Assembly: GCF_000622225.1 (NCBI RefSeq)
Contig: NZ_JHWD01000028.1
Coordinates: forward strand, 1-45,167
Source: Roseomonas mucosa ATCC BAA-692
GTDB taxonomy: Bacteria; Pseudomonadota; Alphaproteobacteria; Acetobacterales; Acetobacteraceae
Direction: 5' to 3'
DNA length: 45,167 bases
In this document: in pieces, positions 1 through 8,479 of the stretch
How positions within the stretch are numbered: the stretch's first letter is position 1
Layout: every line of letters starts with the position of its first letter
Notes under the pieces: model-generated
Told to the model about the DNA's origin: nothing
Databases searched by the model: none
Seen by the model: only the letters and a program-made list of their open reading frames with translations
Made by a program: the position numbers and the translations under genes

Positions 1-27
1 GCAACCCCAGCCCGAGGAGTTGGCGGC

Positions 28-324
28 ATGATGCGCGTCCTAAAAATTGGCGTCGGAAGTCAGATTGGGGCTGGACTGTCAGGATATGTCGCCGAGCTGA
101 CATCCTGCTTCGTCGGCGCCGAGCTGGGCCTGCCCTGCGACATCCCGAACCACGCCAGCTACGTCTCATCGTGGCTCAGGACGCTTCGGCAGGACAAGCG
201 CGAGATCTTCCGCGCCGCGGCCGAGGCCCAGCGCATGGCCGACTACCTGCTCGGCTTCCATCCCGGGCACGCCCGACGGGCGGCCGAGGAGGCGCGGCGC
301 GACGAGGCCGCGGAGGCGGCGTGA
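28..324 (+). pseudogene. C-terminal remnant of an ArdC-like antirestriction protein
   Basis: The last ~75 residues match the end of the ArdC/zincin-like metallopeptidase family: a VAEL helix (its Glu is usually the third zinc ligand), then an ELGLP-type segment, HASYVSSWL, and an IFRAAAEAQRMADYL helix. The HExxH zinc site and the N-terminal ssDNA-binding domain, which precede this in full-length ArdC, are not in the window, and the first ~20 residues do not resemble the family. The frame is open to the window edge. An AGGAG lies 8 nt before ATG 28, so a short product could still be made. ArdC proteins protect incoming plasmid DNA from type I restriction; this copy should not be catalytic. It overlaps the next gene by GTGA. 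Confidence 0.6.
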
Positions 325-1334
325 GCGCCGCCCTGCTGCCCGGCGCGGCGGCGCTGGCCCCGGAGCTGCGCTCCTACGACCACGTCATCCTGTTCACCTC
401 GGGGGGCAAGGACGCCACGGCCTGCCTGGTCGAGCTGCTGGAGCGCGGCGTGCCGCCCGCGCGCATCGAGCTGCACCACCACGAGGTGGATGGCCGCGGC
501 GAGGCCTCCATGGACTGGCCCGTGACCGGCGCCTACGTCGCGGCACAGGCGGCGGCGTTCGGGCTGCCGCTCTACCGCTCCTGGCGCGAGGGCGGCTTCG
601 AGCGGGAGATGCTGCGCCAGGATGCACCGACGGCGCCGATCCTGTTCGAGACCCCTCATGGCCTCATGAGGACAGGAGGGGCCGGACCGCGCAACACCCG
701 GCTGCTGTTCCCGCAGGTCTCGGCCGACCTGTCGGTGCGCTGGTGGTGCTCGGCGGCCCTCAAGATCGGCGTCGGCGCGGCCGCCATCGCCGGCCAGGCC
801 CGCTTCCTCGGGCGCCGGACCCTGGTCGTGACCGGCGAGCGGGCGCAGGAGAGCCCGGCCCGGGCGCGCTACGCCATCTTCGAGCCGCACCGTACCGACA
901 CGCGCGGCGGCTCGCGCCGGTCCCGCCACGTCGATCACTGGCGACCGGTCCATGGCTGGGACGAGGTGCGGGTCTGGGACGCGCTGCGGCGTCACGGCGT
1001 GCGGCCGCACCCGGCCTACGAGCTGGGCTGGTCGCGGCTGTCCTGCATGTCCTGCATCTTCGGGTCGGCCTCGCAGTGGGCGACGATCCGCCTGATCGCG
1101 CCGGTCCTGTTCGAGCGCATCGCGGCCTACGAGGAGCGCTTCGGCCGCACCATCCAGCGCGCCCGCTCCGTTCGCGCGCTGGCCGATCTCGGCCGCCCCT
1201 ATCCCGCCGCCCTCGCGCGACCCGATCTCGTCTCCCTCGCCCTGAGCACGCTCTGGGACCTGCCGATCCTCGGCCCGCCCGCAGGCTGGACGCATCCGGC
1301 CGGCGCCTTCGGCGAGGCCGCCGGCCCGACCTGA
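321..1334 (+). CDS. PAPS reductase-like PP-loop ATP pyrophosphatase
   Basis: 337 aa from GTG 321, which overlaps the preceding stop (GTGA) and suggests coupled translation; the longer upstream frame is Arg/Gly-rich shadow sequence. An N-terminal PP-loop SGGKD (residues 27-31) follows a hydrophobic strand, typical of the PAPS reductase/DndC superfamily that activates substrates by adenylation. A CMSC pair (C242, C245) in a region reading SRLSCMSCIFGS resembles the Cys motif of plasmid and phage PAPS-reductase-like proteins. Such stand-alone proteins are often linked to DNA modification or defence rather than sulfur assimilation, and none of the sulfate pathway is nearby. The substrate is unknown. 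The neighbourhood (ArdC remnant, methylases) favours a nucleic-acid role, which is inference. Confidence 0.75.
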   Translation: MSAALLPGAAALAPELRSYDHVILFTSGGKDATACLVELLERGVPPARIELHHHEVDGRGEASMDWPVTGAYVAAQAAAFGLPLYRSWREGGFEREMLRQDAPTAPILFETPHGLMRTGGAGPRNTRLLFPQVSADLSVRWWCSAALKIGVGAAAIAGQARFLGRRTLVVTGERAQESPARARYAIFEPHRTDTRGGSRRSRHVDHWRPVHGWDEVRVWDALRRHGVRPHPAYELGWSRLSCMSCIFGSASQWATIRLIAPVLFERIAAYEERFGRTIQRARSVRALADLGRPYPAALARPDLVSLALSTLWDLPILGPPAGWTHPAGAFGEAAGPT

Positions 1335-1403
1335 ACCCTGCACGGGCGGCCGCACCCGGCTCCGCGCGATGCCACCACCCCGACCGAACACAAAGGAGGC
1401 CCC

Positions 1404-2018
1404 ATGGGCTGGCTCGTTTCCGATCGCCCGCTCGTCCGCGAGACGCCGGCAGAGCACCTGACACGCGACTACACGACCGACGACGAGCACGGCCGCACCG
1501 AGGTCCTGGCCGCATCGCAGGTCGGCCGCGCGGTCTACATGGCGGTACGCCGGACGGAGAAGGCCGGTCCGCGTGCCGGCCGTCCCTATGTCTTCGCCGC
1601 CGTGATCCTGGTGTTCAACAACGCCCGGGACGGCTTCGGCCGCAAGGACATGGACGAGACCGCTGGCCCCTGCGAGGTGGCCTGCCCACCCCGCATCATG
1701 GCGCTCCTTTCCCCGGTCGAGGAGCTGCCATCGCCCGGCTACGCGGCCGACTGGCGCGCGCGGGTGGACTCAGCCCGGCTGGAGCGGCGCGGGGTCGCCG
1801 CCAGCAGGAAGCATCTGCTCCCGGGTCAGCGGGTGCGGCTGACCGAGCCCCTGAGTTTCTGCAAGGGCGCCGTGGTCGCCACCGAGTTCGAGGTGGTGCC
1901 GACGCCCGCCGGACGGCGAGGCCCGATCTTCCGGCCGGTCGGGCATGCTTTCCTGTGCCGCCTGCCCTCGCGCCTCCTGACCGTGGCCATGACGGTCCCG
2001 GCCCCGGCGGTGACGTGA
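1404..2018 (+). CDS. Hypothetical protein, DUF6927-like
   Basis: 204 aa starting at ATG 1404, with AAAGGAGG about 6 nt upstream. The start MGWLVSDRPLVRETPAEHL followed by a beta-rich core (VGRAVYMAVRRT, YVFAAVILVFNN) and a conserved-looking block around FGRKDMDETAGPCEVACPPRIM recalls the DUF6927 type of plasmid/phage proteins; that family name is from memory and not verified. There is no signal peptide or membrane segment. The C-terminal part (LLPGQRVRLTEPLSF...) looks like a small beta-barrel. It sits between the PP-loop gene and a frameshifted small gene in a + strand cluster. Function unknown. Confidence 0.7.
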   Translation: MGWLVSDRPLVRETPAEHLTRDYTTDDEHGRTEVLAASQVGRAVYMAVRRTEKAGPRAGRPYVFAAVILVFNNARDGFGRKDMDETAGPCEVACPPRIMALLSPVEELPSPGYAADWRARVDSARLERRGVAASRKHLLPGQRVRLTEPLSFCKGAVVATEFEVVPTPAGRRGPIFRPVGHAFLCRLPSRLLTVAMTVPAPAVT

Positions 2019-2481
2019 TCCCCAGGGAGGATGCACCGGACCCGGTGCCGGGACCGGGGCCGCATCCCCTCGACAGCTGCGAGGACCGCTGTCGCCTGCG
2101 GCTGACGCTGCGCGACGGCCGCGTGATCGAAGGCCTGCACAATGCCGTCCCCCCGAGGTGCGGACCGACCCGTTCTCGGTCCCGAACATGCTCGCCGCGC
2201 TGCTCGGGCGGGGCCTCAAGGCACAAATCACCCGATTGGGTGACCCGTCGCATCAGCGCGGCCACATCCAGGTGGAGATGCCCGTGAAGGGCCGGGCGCG
2301 CTTCGTGCTGATCGGGGAGCCACGCCACGGCACGATCGGCTGGCGGGCGGTCTGGGACGGCAACGACAGCAAGCCCGGCCTTCGGCGGCGGCGACTGTCC
2401 GAGGCGACCGAGGCCTACCGCCGGATGCTCGCGGCCATGCGGGAGGGGTGCCGCTCCGTCCAACCGGACCTGTTCGGCTGA
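2015..2481 (+). pseudogene. Unknown small protein split by a frameshift at a C6 run; C-terminal QPDLF motif
   Basis: A GTG start at 2015 overlaps the previous stop (GTGA). The frame reads sensibly through RCRLRLTLRDGRVIEGLHNAV and then turns Arg/Ser/Pro-rich after the six-C run 2149-2154. The frame from GTG 2158 continues sensibly (FSVPNMLAALLGRGLKAQI...) but lacks a ribosome site. One extra C in the run would join both halves into a ~155-aa protein. Options are a real frameshift, a sequencing indel, or slippage. The protein ends in QPDLFG, close to the bacterial sliding-clamp binding consensus (Q-x-[S/D]-L-F). No family recognised. Confidence 0.55.
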
Positions 2482-2588
2482 ACCATACCCTCCTGTGCTC
2501 ATGGGCGCCTGTCCTCATGAACACATGAGGGAATGAGGAAAGGAGGGGAGACGGGGCAGGACGAGGAGATGGGCGCTGCCACCGCGCT

Positions 2589-2656
2589 CCGGGGCGCGGC
2601 AAGGGTGCGTCGGCTACCGCCTCCCGCCGCTGCGCGGCGCCCTTGCCCCGCCCCGG
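2589..2656. repeat. Intergenic palindromic element A (CAAGGG/CCCTTG type)
   Basis: Two 17-nt arms (2589-2605 and 2640-2656) are inverted with 16 of 17 positions matching, each including GGCAAGGG or its complement, around a 34-nt GC-rich centre. Similar elements with the same CAAGGG/CCCTTG cores lie at 10669-10752 and 11223-11278. It sits in the 230-nt gap upstream of the gene at 2712. No T-run follows, so it is not a classical terminator. Confidence 0.7.
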
Positions 2657-2711
2657 ACCGGGCGGCCGGCTCGGAAGTGTCTTGAGAGACAGGATACGAG
2701 GAGAGCAGGGC

Positions 2712-2978
2712 ATGAGGCAGCGATACAGGGTCTGGCTGGAGGGGCTGGACGAGCGCAGCCGGGCGCTGGTGCGCCTCGGCGGTGCCTGGTCCCAGCGCCA
2801 CTGGGCCAACACCGGCTTCTTCGACGTTCCCGGCCAGGTGATGCGGGATCTGGTCGCGGCAGGCTACGCCGAGAGCCGCAAGCCATCCCCGAATTGCCCC
2901 ACCGAGTACCGTGGGCTGCCGCCGGCGGTGTTCGCCGCGCAGCCGATCAAGCGGACCAGCCCCGCCTTCGGCACCTGA
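2712..2978 (+). CDS. Hypothetical 88-aa protein
   Basis: ATG 2712 is chosen because AGGAGAGCAGGGC lies just upstream; the same frame extends to an ATG at 2643 inside a palindromic element, which is unlikely to be coding. The protein starts MRQRYRVWLEGLDERSRAL, is basic, and contains a probable winged-helix-like run (FFDVPGQVMRDLVAAGYAE) and a C-terminal YRGLPPAVF segment. I do not recognise the family. It lies 131 nt upstream of the methylase-helicase gene on the same strand and could be cotranscribed with it. Confidence 0.65.
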   Translation: MRQRYRVWLEGLDERSRALVRLGGAWSQRHWANTGFFDVPGQVMRDLVAAGYAESRKPSPNCPTEYRGLPPAVFAAQPIKRTSPAFGT

Positions 2979-2986
2979 GCCGCTGA

Positions 2987-3004
2987 CGGGCGCCTGAGCG
3001 CCCG
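2987..3004 (+). terminator. 7-bp GC hairpin after the 88-aa gene
   Basis: CGGGCGC, loop CTGA, GCGCCCG directly after the stop at 2978. There is no T-tract, so it could be an attenuating or RNA-stabilising hairpin rather than an intrinsic terminator. Confidence 0.35.
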
Positions 3005-3109
3005 GACCGCGGACCCTACGAACCCCCACCACGCAGAACGCCGCCGCGCCAACCCGGTCGCCCCTTCGGGCCACCGGGCGCTCGCGCGTGCGCGCACGGA
3101 GCCGATCCC

Positions 3110-6100
3110 ATGGCCAAGGCCGCCCCGTCCTCCCAGCTCAGCCTGTTCGATACCACCGCGCTCTCCTCGCCCTTCTCGCTGTTCGGCGACGGCGGCGGCG
3201 GCCTCCTGCCTGCCGCGGGAGGCGAGGACGACGAGGAGGAGAGCGCGTCGGCGCCGCTCGCGCCCGCCATCCCGCGCGTGGTGGCCCGGGACTTCCGACT
3301 CACCACCGAACGCGGCCTCGCCGCCGGCTGGAAGGCCCGCGCGGCCGACAACCTGGCCGCCATCCGGCTGATGCAGCGGATCGAGGGCGAGACCCGGCCG
3401 GCCACGGCCGAGGAGCAGGCGATCCTGGCGCGCTTCGTCGGCTACGGGGCAGGCGATCTCGCCAACACCCTGTTCCGCCGCCCTGGCGAGGACTGGCGCG
3501 ACGGCTGGGCCGAGCAGGGGGATGGGCTGGAGCAGGCAGTGTCGGCCAGCGAGCACGCCTCTCTCAGCCGCTGCACGCAATATGCCCACTTCACCCCGGA
3601 ATACATCGTGCGGGCAGTCTGGGCCGGCCTGGGCCGCATGGGCTTCCGGCGCGGTGCCATCCTGGAGCCGGGCTGCGGCACCGGCCAGTTCCTGGCCCTG
3701 CGCCCGGATGGGATCGAGGACTGCTCGGCCGTCACCGGCATCGAGATGGACCCGGTGACCGCCCGCATCGCGGCGTTGCTGTATCCGAAGGCCTGGATCC
3801 GCAACGAGGATTTCTGCCGCGCGAAGCTGGTCGAGAATTACGACCTCGCCATCGGCAACCCGCCCTTCTCGGACCGCACCGTGCGCGCCGAGGACCCGGC
3901 TGGCCGGCTCGGCCTCAAGCTGCACGACTACTTCATCGCCCGCGCCGTGGAGCGCCTGCGGCCGGGTGGGCTGGCCGCCTTCGTCACCAGCCACGGCACC
4001 CTGGACAAGGTGGACCCGAAGGCACGCGAGCACATCGCCGGCATGGCCGACCTGGTGGGCGCCATCCGTCTGCCGGCGGGTTCTTTCGCGGCGGCGGCCG
4101 GCACGGACGTGGTGGTGGACATCCTGTTCCTGCAGCGTCGCGAGCGCGGCGCCGCCCCGAACGGGGTGGAGTGGGTGCATCTCGCCGAGGTGGTCCCGGC
4201 CACCGACGGCGAGGCCGCCATCCACGCCAACGCCTGGTTCGCGACGCACCCGGAGATGGTGCTGGGCCGCCACGGGTGGACCAGCGGGCCGTTCGGCCTT
4301 GCCTACGACTGCGCCCGCGACGGCCGCGACCTCGACGCCGCCCTGGCCGAGGCCATCGCCCGACTGCCCGAAGGCATCCACCAGCCCCCGGCCACCGCCG
4401 CGGCGCCCGTGCGGGCCGCGAAGCCCACCGTGCAGGTCGGCACCGCCGCCGAGGGCGCCACGATCAAGGAGGGGTCCTATCTGCTCGGCCAGGGCGGCAC
4501 GCTCCTGCAGGTGGTGGACGGTCGCGCCGAGGAGGTGGCGGTGAAGTCCGGCAAGGGCACCGTCGGCCTCTTCGCCAAGCACGCCCGCATCATCCGCGGC
4601 CTGATCCCGGTCCGTGACGCCGTGCGCGAGGTGATCCGCGCCCAGGAGGCGGACGAGCCGTTCGGCGCCGCCCAGGTGCGGCTGCGCGCCGCCTACGGCA
4701 GCTTCGTGCGCGCCTTCGGCCCGATCAACCTGACCACCGTCTCCACCTCCACCGACGAGGCGACGGGGGAGGTGCGCGAGAGCGTGCGGCGGCCCAACCT
4801 GCAGCCCTTCCTCGACGATCCGGACAGCTGGCTTGTCTCCTCCATCGAGGAATACGACCTGGAGACGGGCACGGCGAGCCGGGGCCCGATCTTCACCGAC
4901 CGGGTGATCCACGCCCCGGCCGAGCCGGTCATCGTCTCGGCGGCCGATGCCTTGGCGGTGACGCTGGCCGAGCGCGGGACCGTGGACCTCGACCACATCG
5001 CCGAGCTGCTCGGCCGCGACCGGGCGACGGTGCTGGCCGAGCTCGGCGAGACCGTGTTCCTCGATCCCGGCCTGACCACGGGGGGCTTCGAGGCCTGGCA
5101 GACCGCCGACGAGTACCTGTCGGGCCATGTCCGCCGCAAGCTCGCGGCCGCGCGGGCCGCCGCCGTGCTGGACGAACGGTATGCCCGCAACGTCGTGGCG
5201 CTGGAGCGGGTGCAGCCGGAGGACCTGCGCCCCTCCGACATCACCGCCCGCCTCGGTGCTCCGTGGATTCCGGCCAGCGACGTCGCCAGCTTCATCGAGG
5301 AAGTGATGGGGGTCCGGACCGTGGTGCGGCACACCGTGGAGGTGGCGCACTGGAGCATCGAGGTCCACCGCTTCGCGGGCGAGGCGTCCGCCACCTCGGA
5401 ATGGGGCACGCACCGCCGCCATGCCGGCGAGCTGCTGGACGATGCCCTGAACGCCGCCATCCCGCAGATCTGGGACGTCTGGCGCGACGAGAACGGCGAG
5501 CACCGCCAGCTGAACGCCAAGGAGACCGAGGCCGCCAAGGACAAGCTGGCCAGGATCAAGGGCGCCTTCGAGCGTTGGGTCTGGACCGACGGCGATCGCG
5601 CCGAGCGGCTGGTGCGCGTCTACAACGATGCCTTCAACAGCCTGATGCCGCGGCACTTCTCGGGCGAGCACCTGCAACTGCCCGGCGCCTCCACGGCGAT
5701 CCAGCTGCGCGCCCACCAGAAGCGCGTGGTTTGGCGCATCATCGCCTCCGGCCAGACCTACATCGCCCACGCCGTGGGGGCCGGCAAGACCTTCACCATC
5801 GCCGCCGCGATCATGGAACAGAAGCGCCTCGGCCTGATCTCCAAGGCGATGCTGACGGTGCCCGGCCACTGCCTGGCGCAGGCCTCGCGGGAGTTCCTGC
5901 AGCTCTATCCGGGCGCCCGCATCCTGGTGGCCGACGAGACCAACTTCAGCAAGGACAAGCGCGGCCGCTTCCTGGCCCGGGCGGCGACCGCCAACTGGGA
6001 CTGCATCATCATCACCCATTCGGCGTTCAAGTTCATCGCCTCGCCGGCGGAGTTCGAGCGCGGCCTGGTGCAGGCACAGCTCGACGCCTACTCGGCCCTG

Positions 6101-8191
6101 TTGAGCCGGCTCGACGGTGAGGACCGCATCGCCCGCAAGCGCATCGAGCGCATGAAGGAGGGCATGCAGGAGAAGCTGGAAGGCCTGTCCAGCACCAAGG
6201 ACGACATGCTGACCATCGCCGAGATGGGCGTGGACCAGCTGATCGCCGACGAGGCGCAGGAGTTCCGCAAGCTGTCCTTCGCCACCAACATGGGCGGCCT
6301 CAAGGGCATCGCCCCGGACGGCTCGCAGCGGGCCTGGGACCTGTTCGTGAAGTCGCGCTTCGTGGCGACCGTCAATCCTGGCCGGGCGCTGGTGCTGGCC
6401 TCGGGCACGCCCATCACCAACACCCTGGGCGAGATGTTCACCCTGCAGCGCTTCATGCAGCCGGAGATGCTGGAGGAGCGTGGCATCCAGGAGTTCGACG
6501 CCTGGGCGTCCAATTTCGGCGATACCCGCACCGAGCTGGAACTGCAGCCCTCCGGCCTCTACAAGCCGGTGACGCGCTTCTCCGAGTTCGTCAACGTGGC
6601 CGACCTGATCGCCATGTTCCGCTCCGTCGCGGACGTGGTGCTGAAGGACGACCTGCGGCAGTACCTGCGGCTGCCCGCGATCACGGGCGGCAAGCGCCAG
6701 ATCGTCACCGCCCCCGCCAGCCCGGCCTTCAAGGCCTACCAACGCCACCTGGCCGAGCGCATCAAGGCGATCGAGGCGCGAAAGGGTAAGCCCGAGAAGG
6801 GCCAGGACATCCTGCTCTCCGTCATTACCGACGGCCGGCACGCCGCGATCGACCTGCGCTTCGTGGTGCCCGAGCAGGACAACGAGCCGCAGAACAAGCT
6901 CAACCTGCTGATCGGGAACGCCTTCCGCATCTGGCAGGAGACCCGGGACCGGCGCTACCGCAGGCCGGACGGCACGCCGCACCCGGTGCCGGGCGCCGCG
7001 CAGATGATCTTCTCGGACCTGGGCACCGAGGGGGCGCTCGCCACGCGGGGCTTCTCGGCCTATCGCTGGATCCGCGAGCGCCTGATCGCCCTCGGCGTGC
7101 CGGCCGAGCGCATTGCCTTCATGCAGGACTACAAGAAGGCGGAAGCCAAGCAGTCGCTGTTCAACGCCCTGAACAACGGCCAGATGGACTTCGTGCTGGG
7201 CTCCTCGGCCACCATGGGGACCGGCGTGAACGCCCAGCGCCGGCTCGCCGCTCTGCACCACCTCGACGTGCCCTGGCTACCGTCCGAGATCGAGCAGCGC
7301 GAGGGCCGCATCGAGCGGCAGGGCAACCAGAACGAGGAGATCGGTCTCTACGCCTACGCCACCCTGGGCTCCATGGATGCCCAGATGTGGCAGAACAACG
7401 AGCGCAAGGCGCGCTTCATCGCGGCGGCGCTGGGCGGGGACCGCTCGATCCGCCGGCTGGAGGACCTCGGCAGCCAGGCCAACCAGTTCGCCATGGCCAA
7501 GGCCATCGCGTCGGGCGACCCGCGGCTGATGCAGAAGGCCGGGCTGGAGGCCGAGCTTGCCCGGCTGGAACGACAGCACGCCGCGCATTTCGACGACCAG
7601 CACGCCGTCCGGCGGCGCATCGCGGAGGCCCGCTCGGCGGTCGGCCGGGCGACCCAGGCGATCACCGACACCGAGGCCGACCTGGCGCGGCGGGTGTCCA
7701 CCCGGGGCGAGGCGTTCCACATGGAGGTGGAGGACAGGACCTTCACCGAGCGCAAGCCGGCTGGCGCCGCGCTGCTGAAGTTCATCCGGACCGTGCAGTT
7801 CGAGGGCCGCAAGGGCGATTGGGACCTCGGGACCATCGGCGGCTTCCCGCTGAAGCTGGAGGCACGTCGCTACCAGCAAGGCGCCAAGCTGGAAGTCCAC
7901 CTCCTGCTCGCGCGCACCGGCGGGGAGCAGGAAATCCAGATCGAGGACGACCTCACCGCCATGGGGCTGGTCTCGCGCCTGGAATACGACCTCGGGCGCT
8001 TCGAGGCGGAACTGGCCGAGCACCGGCGCCGTCTGGCTGAAGCCAAGCGGCAACTGCCGGCCTACGAGGCACGGCTCGCAGCAGGCTTCGAGTTCGCGGA
8101 CGAGCTGGAGGCCAAGCGGGCCGAGATGAAGCGGCTGGAAGAGGACCTGGCTCAGACAGGGAAGGAGGAAGAACTGCCCGCCGCAGCTTGA
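3110..8191 (+). CDS. Giant N6-adenine methylase / superfamily 2 helicase fusion (DarB-like antirestriction type)
   Basis: 1693 aa. Order: N-terminal tail with QLSLF at residues 9-13 (perfect sliding-clamp binding consensus), an acidic linker, then a gamma-class N6-adenine methyltransferase with motif I LEPGCGTGQF (185-194) and motif IV NPPF (250-253). A long middle region follows, then an SF2 helicase with Walker A GAGKT (890-894), DEAQ box (1047-1050) and motif VI QREGRIERQG (1396-1405), and a C-terminal coiled coil (~1620-1685). This layout resembles phage P1 DarB and related plasmid methylase-helicases that protect incoming DNA from restriction; the role here is inferred. Start ATG 3110 (MAKAAPSS) has no strong Shine-Dalgarno (GGAG ~8-12 nt upstream). 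No frameshift is seen, so the protein should be intact. Confidence 0.9.
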   Translation: MAKAAPSSQLSLFDTTALSSPFSLFGDGGGGLLPAAGGEDDEEESASAPLAPAIPRVVARDFRLTTERGLAAGWKARAADNLAAIRLMQRIEGETRPATAEEQAILARFVGYGAGDLANTLFRRPGEDWRDGWAEQGDGLEQAVSASEHASLSRCTQYAHFTPEYIVRAVWAGLGRMGFRRGAILEPGCGTGQFLALRPDGIEDCSAVTGIEMDPVTARIAALLYPKAWIRNEDFCRAKLVENYDLAIGNPPFSDRTVRAEDPAGRLGLKLHDYFIARAVERLRPGGLAAFVTSHGTLDKVDPKAREHIAGMADLVGAIRLPAGSFAAAAGTDVVVDILFLQRRERGAAPNGVEWVHLAEVVPATDGEAAIHANAWFATHPEMVLGRHGWTSGPFGLAYDCARDGRDLDAALAEAIARLPEGIHQPPATAAAPVRAAKPTVQVGTAAEGATIKEGSYLLGQGGTLLQVVDGRAEEVAVKSGKGTVGLFAKHARIIRGLIPVRDAVREVIRAQEADEPFGAAQVRLRAAYGSFVRAFGPINLTTVSTSTDEATGEVRESVRRPNLQPFLDDPDSWLVSSIEEYDLETGTASRGPIFTDRVIHAPAEPVIVSAADALAVTLAERGTVDLDHIAELLGRDRATVLAELGETVFLDPGLTTGGFEAWQTADEYLSGHVRRKLAAARAAAVLDERYARNVVALERVQPEDLRPSDITARLGAPWIPASDVASFIEEVMGVRTVVRHTVEVAHWSIEVHRFAGEASATSEWGTHRRHAGELLDDALNAAIPQIWDVWRDENGEHRQLNAKETEAAKDKLARIKGAFERWVWTDGDRAERLVRVYNDAFNSLMPRHFSGEHLQLPGASTAIQLRAHQKRVVWRIIASGQTYIAHAVGAGKTFTIAAAIMEQKRLGLISKAMLTVPGHCLAQASREFLQLYPGARILVADETNFSKDKRGRFLARAATANWDCIIITHSAFKFIASPAEFERGLVQAQLDAYSALLSRLDGEDRIARKRIERMKEGMQEKLEGLSSTKDDMLTIAEMGVDQLIADEAQEFRKLSFATNMGGLKGIAPDGSQRAWDLFVKSRFVATVNPGRALVLASGTPITNTLGEMFTLQRFMQPEMLEERGIQEFDAWASNFGDTRTELELQPSGLYKPVTRFSEFVNVADLIAMFRSVADVVLKDDLRQYLRLPAITGGKRQIVTAPASPAFKAYQRHLAERIKAIEARKGKPEKGQDILLSVITDGRHAAIDLRFVVPEQDNEPQNKLNLLIGNAFRIWQETRDRRYRRPDGTPHPVPGAAQMIFSDLGTEGALATRGFSAYRWIRERLIALGVPAERIAFMQDYKKAEAKQSLFNALNNGQMDFVLGSSATMGTGVNAQRRLAALHHLDVPWLPSEIEQREGRIERQGNQNEEIGLYAYATLGSMDAQMWQNNERKARFIAAALGGDRSIRRLEDLGSQANQFAMAKAIASGDPRLMQKAGLEAELARLERQHAAHFDDQHAVRRRIAEARSAVGRATQAITDTEADLARRVSTRGEAFHMEVEDRTFTERKPAGAALLKFIRTVQFEGRKGDWDLGTIGGFPLKLEARRYQQGAKLEVHLLLARTGGEQEIQIEDDLTAMGLVSRLEYDLGRFEAELAEHRRRLAEAKRQLPAYEARLAAGFEFADELEAKRAEMKRLEEDLAQTGKEEELPAAA

Positions 8192-8320
8192 CGTCCAACC
8201 AGGACAGAGCGGAGGGCATACGAGGATGGCGGCGATCGGTAAGCCGAGAAGGGGCGGGAGAGAGAGCGGTCGCACCCGGCCGCGCCCCGTCACCGCTGCG
8301 CTCCACGGCCGCCTGCGCAG

Positions 8321-8416
8321 CCCTGCCCCGCTTGGCCGCACCCCGCTGCGCGGGCCGCGTCCCGCGCCGGGGCAGGGCCGCTCGCCCGCCGTGGTGCCGG
8401 CGCCCGCCCGGGCGCC
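8321..8416. repeat. Palindromic intergenic element B upstream of the ParB-like gene
   Basis: The 288-nt gap 8192-8479 has no convincing gene. It holds CCCTGCCCC (8321-8329) facing GGGGCAGGG (8369-8377), and a tight hairpin 8399-8416 (GGCGCCC, loop GCCC, GGGCGCC). It ends about 60 nt before ATG 8480. These hairpins may terminate the long upstream transcript or act as regulatory structures for the ParB-like gene; no T-run is present. Confidence 0.55.
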
Positions 8417-8479
8417 GTCGGGGAGGGGTCAGCCCAGGGATAGGGCGGACAGGAACCCCTCGGAGCGAGCCCGACCCCC

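Noticed and set aside
2864-7261. 1465-aa open frame antisense to the methylase-helicase
   Set aside because: Its translation is Gly/Arg/His/Leu-rich with no domain, while the opposite strand has ordered methylase and helicase motifs; long antisense frames are expected in such GC-rich DNA.
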